Assembly: GCA_900757195.1 (NCBI GenBank)
Contig: CAAEMZ010000023.1
Span: forward strand, 1 to 48,867
DNA: 48,867 bases
Direction of reading: 5' to 3'
From: Lachnospiraceae bacterium
Lineage (GTDB): Bacteria; Bacillota; Clostridia; Lachnospirales; Lachnospiraceae
Positions 33,792-41,985 of this stretch are shown one piece after another. A program made the translations under genes and the position numbers. The notes under the pieces were generated by a model. It did no database searches, had not been told where the DNA came from, and saw only the letters and a program-made list of their open reading frames with translations. How positions within the stretch are numbered: the stretch's first letter is position 1; every line of letters starts with the position of its first letter.

Positions 33792-34420
33792 TGATGATTG
33801 CCCCCTTTCAAATCCATAGCCGAACAGCCGGAAGCGAAGGCTTTGCGGTTGATTTCCAGAGCTTCGCCCTGAAAACGCTGAGCAAGAATCTCAGAAAGCT
33901 CCCCGGTGCTCAGAGGTGAACCCGGAAGGCGGCTGAATGCACCGAGCAGAACGATGTTGGCGGCTCTGGAGTCGCCGACTTCCATGGCAATATCTGCAGC
34001 ATGGACGGCATGGGTTTCCCTGGCCAGGGCCAGAAGTTCTTTGGAAATTTCTTCCACCGGAGGATAGGCCTGATTGCCCTGGAGCACGCCTAAAGGATAG
34101 ACAGGCCGAGGGTCATAAATAATCATCGTCTCTTTATTGGCATACTGGCGGGCCATACGGAGGGTCTCCAGCGGCTCGAAGCCGATAATGATGTGGGCCT
34201 CACCGGAAGGAATCAGAACGCCGAAGTCTTCGGTTTCGGACACGCGCACATGGCTCATAACAGAGCCGCCGCGCTGTGAAGCGCCGTAGGTTTCTCCGAC
34301 AGCCACGCGATAGCCCATATCGTTAAGGGTACTTGAAACGATTTCAGAGGCCAGGACATTTCCCTGACCGCCGATACCGCAGATAATCATATTCAGCGGG
34401 TCAAATTTTAATTTTTTCAT
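33788..34420 (-). CDS. iorB: Indolepyruvate:ferredoxin oxidoreductase beta subunit
   Basis: This protein of 210 residues is the gamma-type subunit of the 2-oxoacid:ferredoxin oxidoreductases. It has NMIICGIGGQGNVLASEIV at the N terminus and the conserved GETYGASQRGGSVMSHVRV. With IorA it oxidatively decarboxylates aryl pyruvates from aromatic amino acids to aryl-acetyl-CoA, reducing ferredoxin. It overlaps iorA by 4 nt upstream and the small beta-grasp gene by 4 nt downstream, showing a tightly coupled operon. Confidence 0.92.
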   Translation of the reverse strand: MKKLKFDPLNMIICGIGGQGNVLASEIVSSTLNDMGYRVAVGETYGASQRGGSVMSHVRVSETEDFGVLIPSGEAHIIIGFEPLETLRMARQYANKETMIIYDPRPVYPLGVLQGNQAYPPVEEISKELLALARETHAVHAADIAMEVGDSRAANIVLLGAFSRLPGSPLSTGELSEILAQRFQGEALEINRKAFASGCSAMDLKGGNHQ

Positions 34421-36300
34421 ATGTCCTCACCACCTTCCACTTTAATCGCGCCGGAAGGACAGAGCTGGGCACAGACACCGCAGCCGACGCAGGATACAGG
34501 ATCAATCTGGGCTTTATTTTTGGTGAAATCCCAGGAGTTTCCCGGACATCCCCAGACACGGCTGCAGAATTTATCGCAGCCGCAGCCATCGCCATAGCAT
34601 AAATCCTGATCGACATAGACCTTCAGGCCCGCTTTTTTCTGTTTGGACATCAGTGTCGCACATGGCTGGCGCATAATAAGAACTTTCATTCCGGTCTGTT
34701 TTAAGAGGCCGAGAAGAACCTTTGATGTATTTTCCACATCGAATGGATCGGCAACGGTTACCTGACAGCCCATGGCTTCACAGATGCGTTCAATGGACAT
34801 CGGTTCAGTGATGTCGCCCATGGCTGTAAGGCCGGTGCCCGGATGGGGCTGGAACCCGGTCATGGCAGTTGCTGAATTATCCAGAACCATCAGCAGCATA
34901 TTGGCGTGATGGTAGCTGGCATTGACAATACCCGGAAGAATGGTATGGAAAAATGTGGAATCACCACACATAGTGACCACTTTCTGGTTGAGACCGTAGG
35001 ATGTAAGCTGTCCGAGACCCTCGGCAAGGTTAATACCGGAGCCCATGCAGTTGCAGGCCTGGTAAGCCCAGAAGCCGGATGCCTGACTGGACATAATATA
35101 ACAGCCGATATCGCCGATAACGATTCCCGGATTTTTTTCAAATTTTAAGGCCTTCTTTAAAAGATAGAAGGTTGCACGGTGCGGACATCCGGCGCAGAAC
35201 GTGAGATCACGGACCGGAAGCGTGTCTTCGGGAACAGGCTTCGGATTCGGGTGTTCTGCGTTTACCAGAGCATCGACGGCATTCCGGACAAGGTCTGGAT
35301 TCAATTCACCGATGCGCGGCAGAGAACCGTCGGAACGGCCGGAGAATGTAATATTCAGTTGGTGTTTTCCGGCAATGGCTTCCATATTATGTTCCAGAAC
35401 CGGATCCACTTCCTCGAGAACAAGGACCTGTCTGGCAGATTTCAAATAGGAAAGGATGTATTTTTCCGGCAGCGGCCAGACGGTTGCCAGGCTCAAAAGA
35501 CCGACCGAATTTTCAAGACCGAGGCGGCGCAGCGCTTCGCGGCAGTAAAGGCGTCCGGTACCACCGGCAATAATCAGCTTTTCTGCATCTTCAGGACCTT
35601 CATAATGATTATACGGACAGGTTTCAAAAATTTCCTGTGCCGAATCCAGTGTATCCAGCATGGACTGGTGCAGATAATTGACGCAGGCCATACGATCCCA
35701 TTCACCGACAGGCTGCATTTCGTGAGGTTTTTCCGGCAGATTGCCGAGAACCACATTACCACGGCCGTGGCAGACACGGGTCGTCAGACGGACGATAACC
35801 ATCTGGCGTATACGTTCGGAAAGTTCAAAGGCATAAGGAATCATATCCTTTGCTTCCTGCATCGTGGTTGGTTCGAGCATCGGTACGTCGGCGGACATGG
35901 CCTGATAACGCGAATCAAACTCATTCGTACTTGAATGGGCGCTCGGGTCATCGGATGTGATAATGACAAGACCGCCTTTCACACCATGCTGGGCGCCGCA
36001 GTGCAGCGCATCGGCGACGCATAAAAGCCCGTTTTGTTTAACGATGCACAGAGCTCTGGCGTGGGCCAGAGATGCCCCGATACAGGCTTCCATTGCACAG
36101 ACTTCATTTGTTGACCATTCAGCATAAAATTGACGTTCACGGGCAATGTTTCCAAGCATGCCCAAAACCTGTGAGGACGGCGAACCGGGATAAGAAGCTG
36201 CAAAATTAATTCCGGCTTCCACCGCGCCTCGTACAACGGCTTCATTCCCCTGCATCAGACAGACTTTTCCGGGGGAATCCGCAGTGATTGTCCATTCCAT
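34417..36300 (-). CDS. iorA: Indolepyruvate:ferredoxin oxidoreductase alpha subunit
   Basis: This TPP-dependent protein of 627 residues is the catalytic subunit. The N-terminal half has MQGNEAVVRGAVEAGINFAASYPGSPSS. The TPP-binding region is CGDSTFFHTILPG with a following DNSATAMTG, which uses GDS in place of GDG as is common in IOR. The C terminus is a ferredoxin-like domain with CYGDGCGCDKFC and CVGCGVCAQLCPSGA, ligands for two [4Fe-4S] clusters. GGAGGTGA precedes the start. Indole- and phenylacetate formation from Trp, Phe and Tyr is the expected metabolic role. Confidence 0.95.
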   Translation of the reverse strand: MEWTITADSPGKVCLMQGNEAVVRGAVEAGINFAASYPGSPSSQVLGMLGNIARERQFYAEWSTNEVCAMEACIGASLAHARALCIVKQNGLLCVADALHCGAQHGVKGGLVIITSDDPSAHSSTNEFDSRYQAMSADVPMLEPTTMQEAKDMIPYAFELSERIRQMVIVRLTTRVCHGRGNVVLGNLPEKPHEMQPVGEWDRMACVNYLHQSMLDTLDSAQEIFETCPYNHYEGPEDAEKLIIAGGTGRLYCREALRRLGLENSVGLLSLATVWPLPEKYILSYLKSARQVLVLEEVDPVLEHNMEAIAGKHQLNITFSGRSDGSLPRIGELNPDLVRNAVDALVNAEHPNPKPVPEDTLPVRDLTFCAGCPHRATFYLLKKALKFEKNPGIVIGDIGCYIMSSQASGFWAYQACNCMGSGINLAEGLGQLTSYGLNQKVVTMCGDSTFFHTILPGIVNASYHHANMLLMVLDNSATAMTGFQPHPGTGLTAMGDITEPMSIERICEAMGCQVTVADPFDVENTSKVLLGLLKQTGMKVLIMRQPCATLMSKQKKAGLKVYVDQDLCYGDGCGCDKFCSRVWGCPGNSWDFTKNKAQIDPVSCVGCGVCAQLCPSGAIKVEGGEDI

Positions 36301-36334
36301 AGATTTAAGTCACCTCCCTGACTTTCCCAATCTT

Positions 36335-36363
36335 ATTTTGAGAATATTTTAACAAATTAGGAA
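36335..36363 (-). promoter_or_regulatory. Possible promoter of the ior operon
   Basis: On the minus strand TTGTGT and TAAAAT are about 17 nt apart, roughly 40-70 nt before the iorA start. The -35 match is weak and the surroundings are very AT-rich. Positions are approximate. Confidence 0.35.
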
Positions 36364-36463
36364 AATTGACACAATATATATACCAATTCTATCATATATT
36401 CGTAAAATTGCAATGCGAATTGAAAAAGGATGCAGAGAATTTATTTCTGCAGCGAGGAATCCC

Positions 36464-36492
36464 TTGACAAGGATTTTTCCTGTGATTATAAT
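36464..36492 (+). promoter_or_regulatory. Promoter of thrS
   Basis: TTGACA and TATAAT are both perfect consensus and are separated by 17 nt, just upstream of the T-box leader. Confidence 0.92.
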
Positions 36493-36498
36493 AAAATC

Positions 36499-36740
36499 AA
36501 TGCGTAGATGAGACGAGTAGGATGTGAAACATCACAGAGAGGGGCCGTTTGCTGGAAGTGCCCTGATGGGAAATATCTGAAGACTACCTCGGAGCGGCCC
36601 TAATCCGGCCCGGTGATTCCGTTATCATCAAAATGAAGTGGTTTGTCCCGCAGACAGCGGGCAACAAAAAGGGTGGAACCGCGAGAATACTCGTCCCTTT
36701 CTGTCAGGCAGATGATAGAAAGCGGGCATTTTTTTTGCCT
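36499..36740 (+). promoter_or_regulatory. T-box riboswitch, threonine type
   Basis: The leader ahead of thrS has the invariant T-box GGGTGGAACCGCG at 36671-36683, a long Stem I closed by GGGCCG/CGGCCC, and a Stem III hairpin CCCGC-AGACA-GCGGG. In the specifier bulge GAAGACTACC both ACT and ACC are Thr codons, which fits the downstream gene. A terminator stem built around CCCTTTCT and AGAAAGCGGG ends in eight T. Uncharged tRNA-Thr should stabilise the antiterminator and switch thrS on. Confidence 0.93.
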
Positions 36741-36789
36741 TAAAATCTGACTGCGTTTAAATATAAAGGATATGAAGGGAGAAAACAAA

Positions 36790-38715
36790 ATGAAAGTAAC
36801 ATTAAAAGATGGTTCTGTAAAAGAATATGCACAGCCAATGTCTGTCATTGATATTGCGAATGATATTTCCGAAGGCCTCGGAAGAGCGGCCTGTGCCGGA
36901 GAATTAAACGGAGAGGTTGTTGACCTGCGTACAGTTGTTGATACAGACTGCGAACTGAATATTTTAACGTTTGACTCGGAAGGCGGCGCAGGAGCATTCC
37001 GTCATACAGCGTCCCACATTATGGCCCAGGCGATTAAACGTCTGTATCCGGATGTGAAACTGGCTATCGGACCTTCCATTGCTGACGGATTCTATTATGA
37101 TGTGGACAGCGAAACACCGCTGACGAATGACGATCTGGAAAAAATCGAAGCTGAGATGAAAAAAATCGTCAAAGAGAATATAAAGATCACCCGGTTTACA
37201 AAGAGCAGAAATGATGCTATTGAATTTTTTAAAGAAAAAAATGAGATTTACAAAGTACAGTTGATCGAAGATCTTCCGGAAGATGCGGAAATCAGCTTCT
37301 ATGAGCAGGGAGATTTCGTAGATCTCTGTGCCGGACCGCATCTGATGACAACAAAGCCGGTCAAAGCCTTTAAACTGACAAGCCTTGCCGGCGCTTACTG
37401 GCGGGGCAGTGAGAAAAACAAGATGCTGACACGTATTTACGGTACAGCGTTTACAAAGAAAGCAGATCTTGAAGAGCATCTGGCACGGATTGAAGAAGCA
37501 AAGAAACGTGACCACCGGAAACTGGGTAAAGAGCTGGGCTTATTCATGATGCGCGAAGAAGGACCGGGATTCCCGTTCTTCCTTCCAAAGGGTATGGTTC
37601 TTAAAAATACGCTTCTGGATTACTGGAGAGACCTTCATCGTAAAAACGGCTATGTGGAAGTATCCACACCGATTATCCTGAGCAGACACCTGTGGGAAAA
37701 CTCCGGTCACTGGGATCACTATAAAGATAATATGTACACGACCGTTATCGATGACGAAGATTATGCCGTAAAACCGATGAACTGTCCGGGCGGTATGCTG
37801 GTTTACAAATCCGAACCACATTCCTATAAGGATTTACCGCTCAGAGTCGGTGAACTCGGTCTGGTACACCGCCATGAAAAATCCGGTCAGCTTCATGGTC
37901 TGATGCGTGTTCGCTGCTTTACACAGGATGATGCACATATTTTCATGACACCGGAACAGATCCGTGGGGAAATCAAAGGCGTTGCCAAACTGATTGACGA
38001 GGTTTACAGCCTTTTTGGATTCAAATATCATGTCGAACTTTCCACACGCCCGGAAGACAGCATGGGAAGCGATGCAGACTGGGAAATGGCAACAGAAGGC
38101 CTGAAGGGTGCACTGGATGACCTGGGTCTTGATTATGTTATCAATGAAGGCGACGGCGCCTTCTACGGACCGAAGATTGACTTCCATCTGGAAGACTCCA
38201 TCGGAAGAACATGGCAGTGCGGAACGATTCAGCTTGATATGCAGATGCCTCAGCGCTTTGATCTGGAATACATCGGCGCTGACGGTGAAAAACATCGTCC
38301 GGTCATGATCCACCGCGTAGCCTTCGGTTCCATTGAACGTTTCATCGGTATTTTAATCGAGCATTTTGCAGGCGCATTCCCGACATGGCTGGCGCCGGTA
38401 CAGGTGAAGGTTCTTCCGATTTCTGACAAATACATGGATTATGCACAGAAAGTGCTGGATACATTAAACGAAGCCGGAATCCGTTCCGAAATCGATACCC
38501 GTGCGGAAAAGATCGGATATAAGATCCGTGAAGCAAGACTTCAGAAGATTCCGTATATGCTCGTTGTCGGCGCGAAGGAAGAAGAAGAAAATCTTGTTTC
38601 CGTCCGCAGCCGTTTCAAAGGTGATGAAGGCCAGAAAGATCTTCAGGCATTTATCGGCGAAATCCTTGAAGAAATCCGTACAAAGGTTATCCGTGAAGTG
38701 GAGGATAACGAATAA
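36790..38715 (+). CDS. thrS: Threonyl-tRNA synthetase
   Basis: This class II enzyme of 641 residues charges tRNA-Thr. The order is an N-terminal TGS domain, the editing domain (HTASHIMAQAIKRLYP, DFVDLCAGPHL), the catalytic core with zinc and ATP sites (PMNCPGGMLVY, LGLVHRHEKSGQLHGLMRVRCFTQDDAHIF, MIHRVAFGSIERFIGILIEH), and a C-terminal anticodon-binding domain. The ATG at 36790 follows AAGGGAG; an earlier ATG six codons upstream overlaps that site. It is controlled by the T-box leader and ends at a strong terminator. Confidence 0.98.
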   Translation: MKVTLKDGSVKEYAQPMSVIDIANDISEGLGRAACAGELNGEVVDLRTVVDTDCELNILTFDSEGGAGAFRHTASHIMAQAIKRLYPDVKLAIGPSIADGFYYDVDSETPLTNDDLEKIEAEMKKIVKENIKITRFTKSRNDAIEFFKEKNEIYKVQLIEDLPEDAEISFYEQGDFVDLCAGPHLMTTKPVKAFKLTSLAGAYWRGSEKNKMLTRIYGTAFTKKADLEEHLARIEEAKKRDHRKLGKELGLFMMREEGPGFPFFLPKGMVLKNTLLDYWRDLHRKNGYVEVSTPIILSRHLWENSGHWDHYKDNMYTTVIDDEDYAVKPMNCPGGMLVYKSEPHSYKDLPLRVGELGLVHRHEKSGQLHGLMRVRCFTQDDAHIFMTPEQIRGEIKGVAKLIDEVYSLFGFKYHVELSTRPEDSMGSDADWEMATEGLKGALDDLGLDYVINEGDGAFYGPKIDFHLEDSIGRTWQCGTIQLDMQMPQRFDLEYIGADGEKHRPVMIHRVAFGSIERFIGILIEHFAGAFPTWLAPVQVKVLPISDKYMDYAQKVLDTLNEAGIRSEIDTRAEKIGYKIREARLQKIPYMLVVGAKEEEENLVSVRSRFKGDEGQKDLQAFIGEILEEIRTKVIREVEDNE

Positions 38716-38733
38716 AACAGCAGATAATGCAGC

Positions 38734-38771
38734 AAACCCCTCTGTGGATGGAGATCCGCGGAGGGGTTTTT
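38734..38771 (+). terminator. thrS terminator
   Basis: AAACCCCTC pairs with GAGGGG, with an inner stem GTGGAT/ATCCGC, followed by five T. Confidence 0.9.
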
Positions 38772-38865
38772 CAGGCAGCGGCAGGGTTTTATCCGGAAAG
38801 TGTCATGCTTTATTCTTCTTCTGCGTTATATTTAACAACAGATAAATATGCGGGAGGAAGGATAC

Positions 38866-39612
38866 ATGAAAAAGATTTTCAGATTTTTTATATGGATGGT
38901 CTGCCTGTGCGGCATTTGTTTTTTGATATTCCACTGTGAAAAGCCCCTGTTTGCCATCGGCGGCCGATTTTTAAATTCCGGCTTTGAACCAGAACAGAGG
39001 GGTGACGGCGGTTCACTGGAAGAAAATTTTGAAACGATTCTGCAGAACCCGGAGCTGCCGACGGGGTGTGAGATTACGGCGCTGACAATGGTGCTGAATC
39101 ACTACGGTTTTGCAGCGGATAAGGTGGAAATGGCAAGACAGTATCTGCCGACACAGCCCTATACACTTTTTTATGGCGAGGACGGACGGCTTTACGGCAG
39201 TGATCTGAAGCGCTATTTTATCGGAGATCCGGAGGGAAAGGGCTATGTCTGTGGGGCGGAGGCCATTGTGTCGGCGGCGGATGCCTACCTGAAGGATGCG
39301 GGAAGTTCTCTGAGAGCCGAAAATCTAAGCGGTATTTCTCCGGAAAAAATGTACGCTTTTCTTGATGAAAACATTCCGGTGATTGTCTGGACGACGATCC
39401 ATATGGAACGGAGACAGCCGGCAGAAGGCTGGTATACAGAATACGGAGACTATGTGGACTGGAGTACCGGCGACCACTGCGGGGTTTTGATCGGGTATAC
39501 GGACAGTCAGGTGACTCTGGCAGATCCTATTTCGGGGCGTGTCGTCTATGACCGGGGGCAATTTGAGAGAGCCTTTGTCTCACGACAGAACCAATGTCTG
39601 ATTTTAAGATGA
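38866..39612 (+). CDS. C39-like cysteine peptidase, membrane anchored or secreted
   Basis: This protein of 248 residues begins with a hydrophobic segment (FFIWMVCLCGICFLIF) that should anchor or export it. The rest matches the peptidase C39-like fold: Cys68 in LPTGCEITALTMVLNHYG, His204 in TGDHCGVLIGY and Asp220 in VTLADP. These are the expected catalytic residues. No ABC-transporter part is present, so it is not a bacteriocin exporter. Its substrate is unknown. GGGAGGA precedes the ATG at 38866. It stands alone between thrS and a PfpI gene. Confidence 0.85.
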   Translation: MKKIFRFFIWMVCLCGICFLIFHCEKPLFAIGGRFLNSGFEPEQRGDGGSLEENFETILQNPELPTGCEITALTMVLNHYGFAADKVEMARQYLPTQPYTLFYGEDGRLYGSDLKRYFIGDPEGKGYVCGAEAIVSAADAYLKDAGSSLRAENLSGISPEKMYAFLDENIPVIVWTTIHMERRQPAEGWYTEYGDYVDWSTGDHCGVLIGYTDSQVTLADPISGRVVYDRGQFERAFVSRQNQCLILR

Positions 39613-39643
39613 AGTTCGTAAAATTTACACAAAATTTACTGGA

Positions 39644-39667
39644 ACTTTTCTGGAAAAGTGGTATAAT
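39644..39667 (+). promoter_or_regulatory. -10 element with overlapping inverted repeat before the PfpI gene
   Basis: TATAAT at 39662-39667 is a perfect -10. Just upstream ACTTTTC and GAAAAGT form a 7-2-7 inverted repeat at 39644-39659, inside the spacer. No strong -35 is visible. The layout suggests a promoter that needs or responds to a regulator. Confidence 0.55.
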
Positions 39668-39699
39668 TAGGTCAAATGAATATTTAGGAGGTTTTTTGT

Positions 39700-40278
39700 A
39701 TGGCAAAGAAAATTTTAATGCTTGTGGGTGACTTTACAGAAGATTATGAGACAATGGTTCCGTTTCAGGCATTGTCCATGTTAGGCTATCAGGTAGATGC
39801 CGTTTGCCCGGATAAGAAACCAGGGGATGTTGTTCGTACAGCGGTCCATGATTTTTTAGGTGATCAGACATATACAGAAAAACCGGGACATAATTTTGCG
39901 ATTACCGCAGATTTTGCGGCTGTAAATACCGCAGATTATGCAGGTCTTTTCATTACTGGTGGACGCGCGCCGGAATACATCCGCTTAAATCCTAGAGTTA
40001 TCGAAATCGTTCAGGAGTTCTTTAAGGATAAAAAACCGGTAGCTGCAATCTGTCACGGACCTCAGGTTCTGACGGCTGCCAACGTTCTTAAAGGTTATAA
40101 AGCTACGGCTTATCCGGCAGTTGGCCCGGATGTGACACTTGCAGGCGGTACTTATGTCGAAGTGGACGCCGACAAAGCCGTTGTTGACGGTAACCTTGTA
40201 ACGGCTCCGGCATGGCCAGGAGATACAGCGATTCTTGTGGAATTTGTTAAATTACTCGGTGCAAAAATTGAAATCTGA
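39700..40278 (+). CDS. DJ-1/PfpI family protein
   Basis: This protein of 192 residues has the DJ-1/PfpI nucleophile elbow VAAICHGPQ with Cys118 and His119, and the conserved FITGGRAPEYIR. Members act as deglycases, chaperones or stress proteases; the exact activity is not set by sequence. AGGAGG precedes the start. It appears to be a single-gene unit with its own promoter. Confidence 0.92.
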   Translation: MAKKILMLVGDFTEDYETMVPFQALSMLGYQVDAVCPDKKPGDVVRTAVHDFLGDQTYTEKPGHNFAITADFAAVNTADYAGLFITGGRAPEYIRLNPRVIEIVQEFFKDKKPVAAICHGPQVLTAANVLKGYKATAYPAVGPDVTLAGGTYVEVDADKAVVDGNLVTAPAWPGDTAILVEFVKLLGAKIEI

Positions 40279-40316
40279 TTCCATTTGCGGAGAGATGAAT
40301 TCGAGATAAAAAGTGC

Positions 40317-40345
40317 TTGACATTATGTTGAAAGTATAGTATTCT
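40317..40345 (+). promoter_or_regulatory. Promoter of infC-rpmI-rplT
   Basis: TTGACA and TATTCT are separated by 17 nt, about 165 nt before infC. Confidence 0.8.
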
Positions 40346-40351
40346 ATTTCA

Positions 40352-40488
40352 AGTGTTTAGAAACACAGTAAGAAAGCAGAGTACTCACTCTCACCTTAGC
40401 ATTTGGAATGACTCGGGTTTATATTTAAGATGATTGGCACTTAGTGTGACTTAAATGGTGAGTAGTATGCTGCTCACCATTTTTTTTA
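40352..40488 (+). promoter_or_regulatory. infC leader with attenuator
   Basis: The untranslated leader ends in a strong hairpin, AATGGTGAG (40454-40462) with CTCACCATT (40473-40481), followed by a run of T. An upstream CTCACC (40390-40395) can pair with GGTGAG of this hairpin and so prevent it, the usual antiterminator logic. By analogy with the L20-controlled infC leader of Bacillus, L20 may promote termination; the binding is inferred. Confidence 0.75.
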
Positions 40489-40508
40489 TTATGGACATGG
40501 AGGTGTCA

Positions 40509-41021
40509 ATTATTAGCGATTTAATGATTAACGAGCAAATTCGCGACAAGGAAGTGCGTCTGGTCAGTGAAGACGGTGAACAGTTGGGAGTTATGTCCGC
40601 TAAAGAAGCGATGAGATTGGCCAGAGAAGCGAATCTCGATTTAGTAAAGATTGCTCCACAGGCAAAACCGCCGGTATGTAAAATCATCGACTACGGTAAA
40701 TACCGTTATGAGATGGCTCGGAAGGAAAAGGAAGCAAGAAAGAAACAGAAGGTTATCGATGTTAAAGAAATTCGTCTTTCACCAAATATCGATGTTAACG
40801 ATTTGAATACAAAGATGAACCATGCACGGAAGTTTCTTAGCGGCGGAAGCCGGGTAAAGGTTTCGGTACGTTTCCGTGGGCGTGAGCTGGCACATACTGC
40901 AACAGGAAAAGTGATTTTGGAACAGTTTGCTGAGAAGTTATCAGATGTTGCCGTAATTGATAAACCAGCCAAATTAGAAGGCAAGAGTATGGTCATGTTT
41001 TTATCAGAAAAACGTAATTAA
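40509..41021 (+). CDS. infC: Translation initiation factor IF-3
   Basis: This factor of about 170 residues ensures start-codon fidelity and subunit separation. The N domain has LMINEQIRDKEVRLVSEDGEQ and the C domain contains VKEIRLSPNIDVNDLNTKMNHA and VKVSVRFRGRE. By homology with Bacillus IF-3 the start is a rare AUU, here ATT at 40509 or 40512, with GGAGGTG just upstream. An ATG at 40494 would place that site inside the gene. AUU starts allow IF-3 to regulate its own synthesis. Confidence 0.93.
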   Translation: MISDLMINEQIRDKEVRLVSEDGEQLGVMSAKEAMRLAREANLDLVKIAPQAKPPVCKIIDYGKYRYEMARKEKEARKKQKVIDVKEIRLSPNIDVNDLNTKMNHARKFLSGGSRVKVSVRFRGRELAHTATGKVILEQFAEKLSDVAVIDKPAKLEGKSMVMFLSEKRN

Positions 41022-41052
41022 TCATTTGTAAATATTAAGGAGGATACGAACT

Positions 41053-41250
41053 ATGCCAAAAATTAAAACAAGCAGAGCAGCAGCAAAGCGTTTCAAAAAA
41101 ACAGGTACTGGTAAATTAAAAAGAATGAAAGCTTACAAGAGCCACATTCTGACAAAGAAAACAACAAAAACTAAGAGAAATCTTAGAAAAGCAACAATCA
41201 CTGATGCAACAAACGCAAAGGTAATGAAGAAGATTTTACCTTACCTGTAA
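41053..41250 (+). CDS. rpmI: 50S ribosomal protein L35
   Basis: This basic protein of 65 residues has the family pattern PKIKTSRAAAKRFKKTGTGK and ends KVMKKILPYL. AGGAGG precedes the start. It lies between infC and rplT as in most Firmicutes. Confidence 0.97.
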   Translation: MPKIKTSRAAAKRFKKTGTGKLKRMKAYKSHILTKKTTKTKRNLRKATITDATNAKVMKKILPYL

Positions 41251-41275
41251 TAGAAGGAAACGGAGGATATAGATA

Positions 41276-41632
41276 ATGGCAAGAGTTAAAGGCGGATTAA
41301 ACGCAAAGAAAAAACATAATAGAACTTTAAAGCTGGCTAAAGGTTACAGAGGCGCCAGAAGTAAACAGTATAGAGTAGCAAAACAGTCTGTTATGAGAGC
41401 TTTAACAAGTTCTTTCGCAGGCAGAAAAGAAAGAAAACGTCAGTTCAGACAGCTCTGGATCGCACGTATCAACGCTGCTGCAAGAATGAACGGACTTTCC
41501 TACAGCAAATTAATGCATGGTCTTAAATTGGCAGAAGTTGATGTAAACCGTAAAATGCTTTCTGAAATGGCTATCAGCGATGCTGCAGGTTTCACAGCAT
41601 TATGTGAAGTTGCTAAAGCAAAATTAGCATAA
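41276..41632 (+). CDS. rplT: 50S ribosomal protein L20
   Basis: This protein of 118 residues binds 23S rRNA early in 50S assembly. It has MARVKGGLNAKKKHNRTLKL, AKGYRGARSKQYRVAKQSVM and the C-terminal globular part SYSKLMHGLKLAEVDVNRKMLS. The last part is the section that recognises both rRNA and the operon leader in Bacillus. CGGAGG precedes the start. A terminator follows. Confidence 0.98.
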   Translation: MARVKGGLNAKKKHNRTLKLAKGYRGARSKQYRVAKQSVMRALTSSFAGRKERKRQFRQLWIARINAAARMNGLSYSKLMHGLKLAEVDVNRKMLSEMAISDAAGFTALCEVAKAKLA

Positions 41633-41670
41633 TTTTAATATCGGTTTGAAAAAATCATTTATATAAAAAG

Positions 41671-41703
41671 AAATGCCTCCGGAAATTTTCCGGGGGCATT
41701 TTT
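41671..41703 (+). terminator. rplT terminator
   Basis: AAATGCCTCCGGAAA pairs with TTTCCGGGGGCATTT, with one G-U pair, followed by TT. Confidence 0.9.
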
Positions 41704-41760
41704 GTCAGAAACTGGCGGATAAGCGCTGGTTTTTTTTCGATGGTTGTCGAAAAGTTTTGA

Positions 41761-41789
41761 TTGACAAAATTCATAAAAAGGAATATTAT
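41761..41789 (+). promoter_or_regulatory. Promoter of tRNA-Asn
   Basis: TTGACA and TATTAT are separated by 17 nt, 10 nt before the tRNA gene. Confidence 0.9.
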
Positions 41790-41799
41790 AATGGCATAT

Positions 41800-41871
41800 T
41801 CCTCGATAGCTCAATGGTAGAGCACTCGGCTGTTAACCGAGTTGTTGCAGGTTCGAGCCCCGCTCGGGGAG
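41800..41871 (+). tRNA. tRNA-Asn (anticodon GTT)
   Basis: The 72-nt gene folds as a standard class I tRNA. The acceptor TCCTCGA pairs with TCGGGGA, with one G-U pair. The anticodon stem CTCGG/CCGAG closes the loop CTGTTAA, giving GTT. The T loop is GTTCGAG. CCA is not encoded. Confidence 0.95.
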
Positions 41872-41893
41872 TTTCAGAATATTTGGTTGAAGT

Positions 41894-41925
41894 CCCGCAG
41901 ACATGGTGTTTTGTCTGCGGGTTTC
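41894..41925 (+). terminator. Hairpin after tRNA-Asn
   Basis: CCCGCAGACA and TGTCTGCGGG are perfect 10-bp arms around an 8-nt loop, followed by TTTCT. The T run is short, so some read-through into the next gene is possible. Confidence 0.7.
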
Positions 41926-41985
41926 TGCATTGTATATGTCAATCTTCCGGAGGTTTCAGGCTGGCTTTTGAGGAGGTGTTTTCGG

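Noticed and set aside
35179..35934. 251-codon plus-strand open frame
   Set aside because: It lies entirely opposite iorA, has no ribosome site and no recognisable domain. It is a shadow of the real gene.
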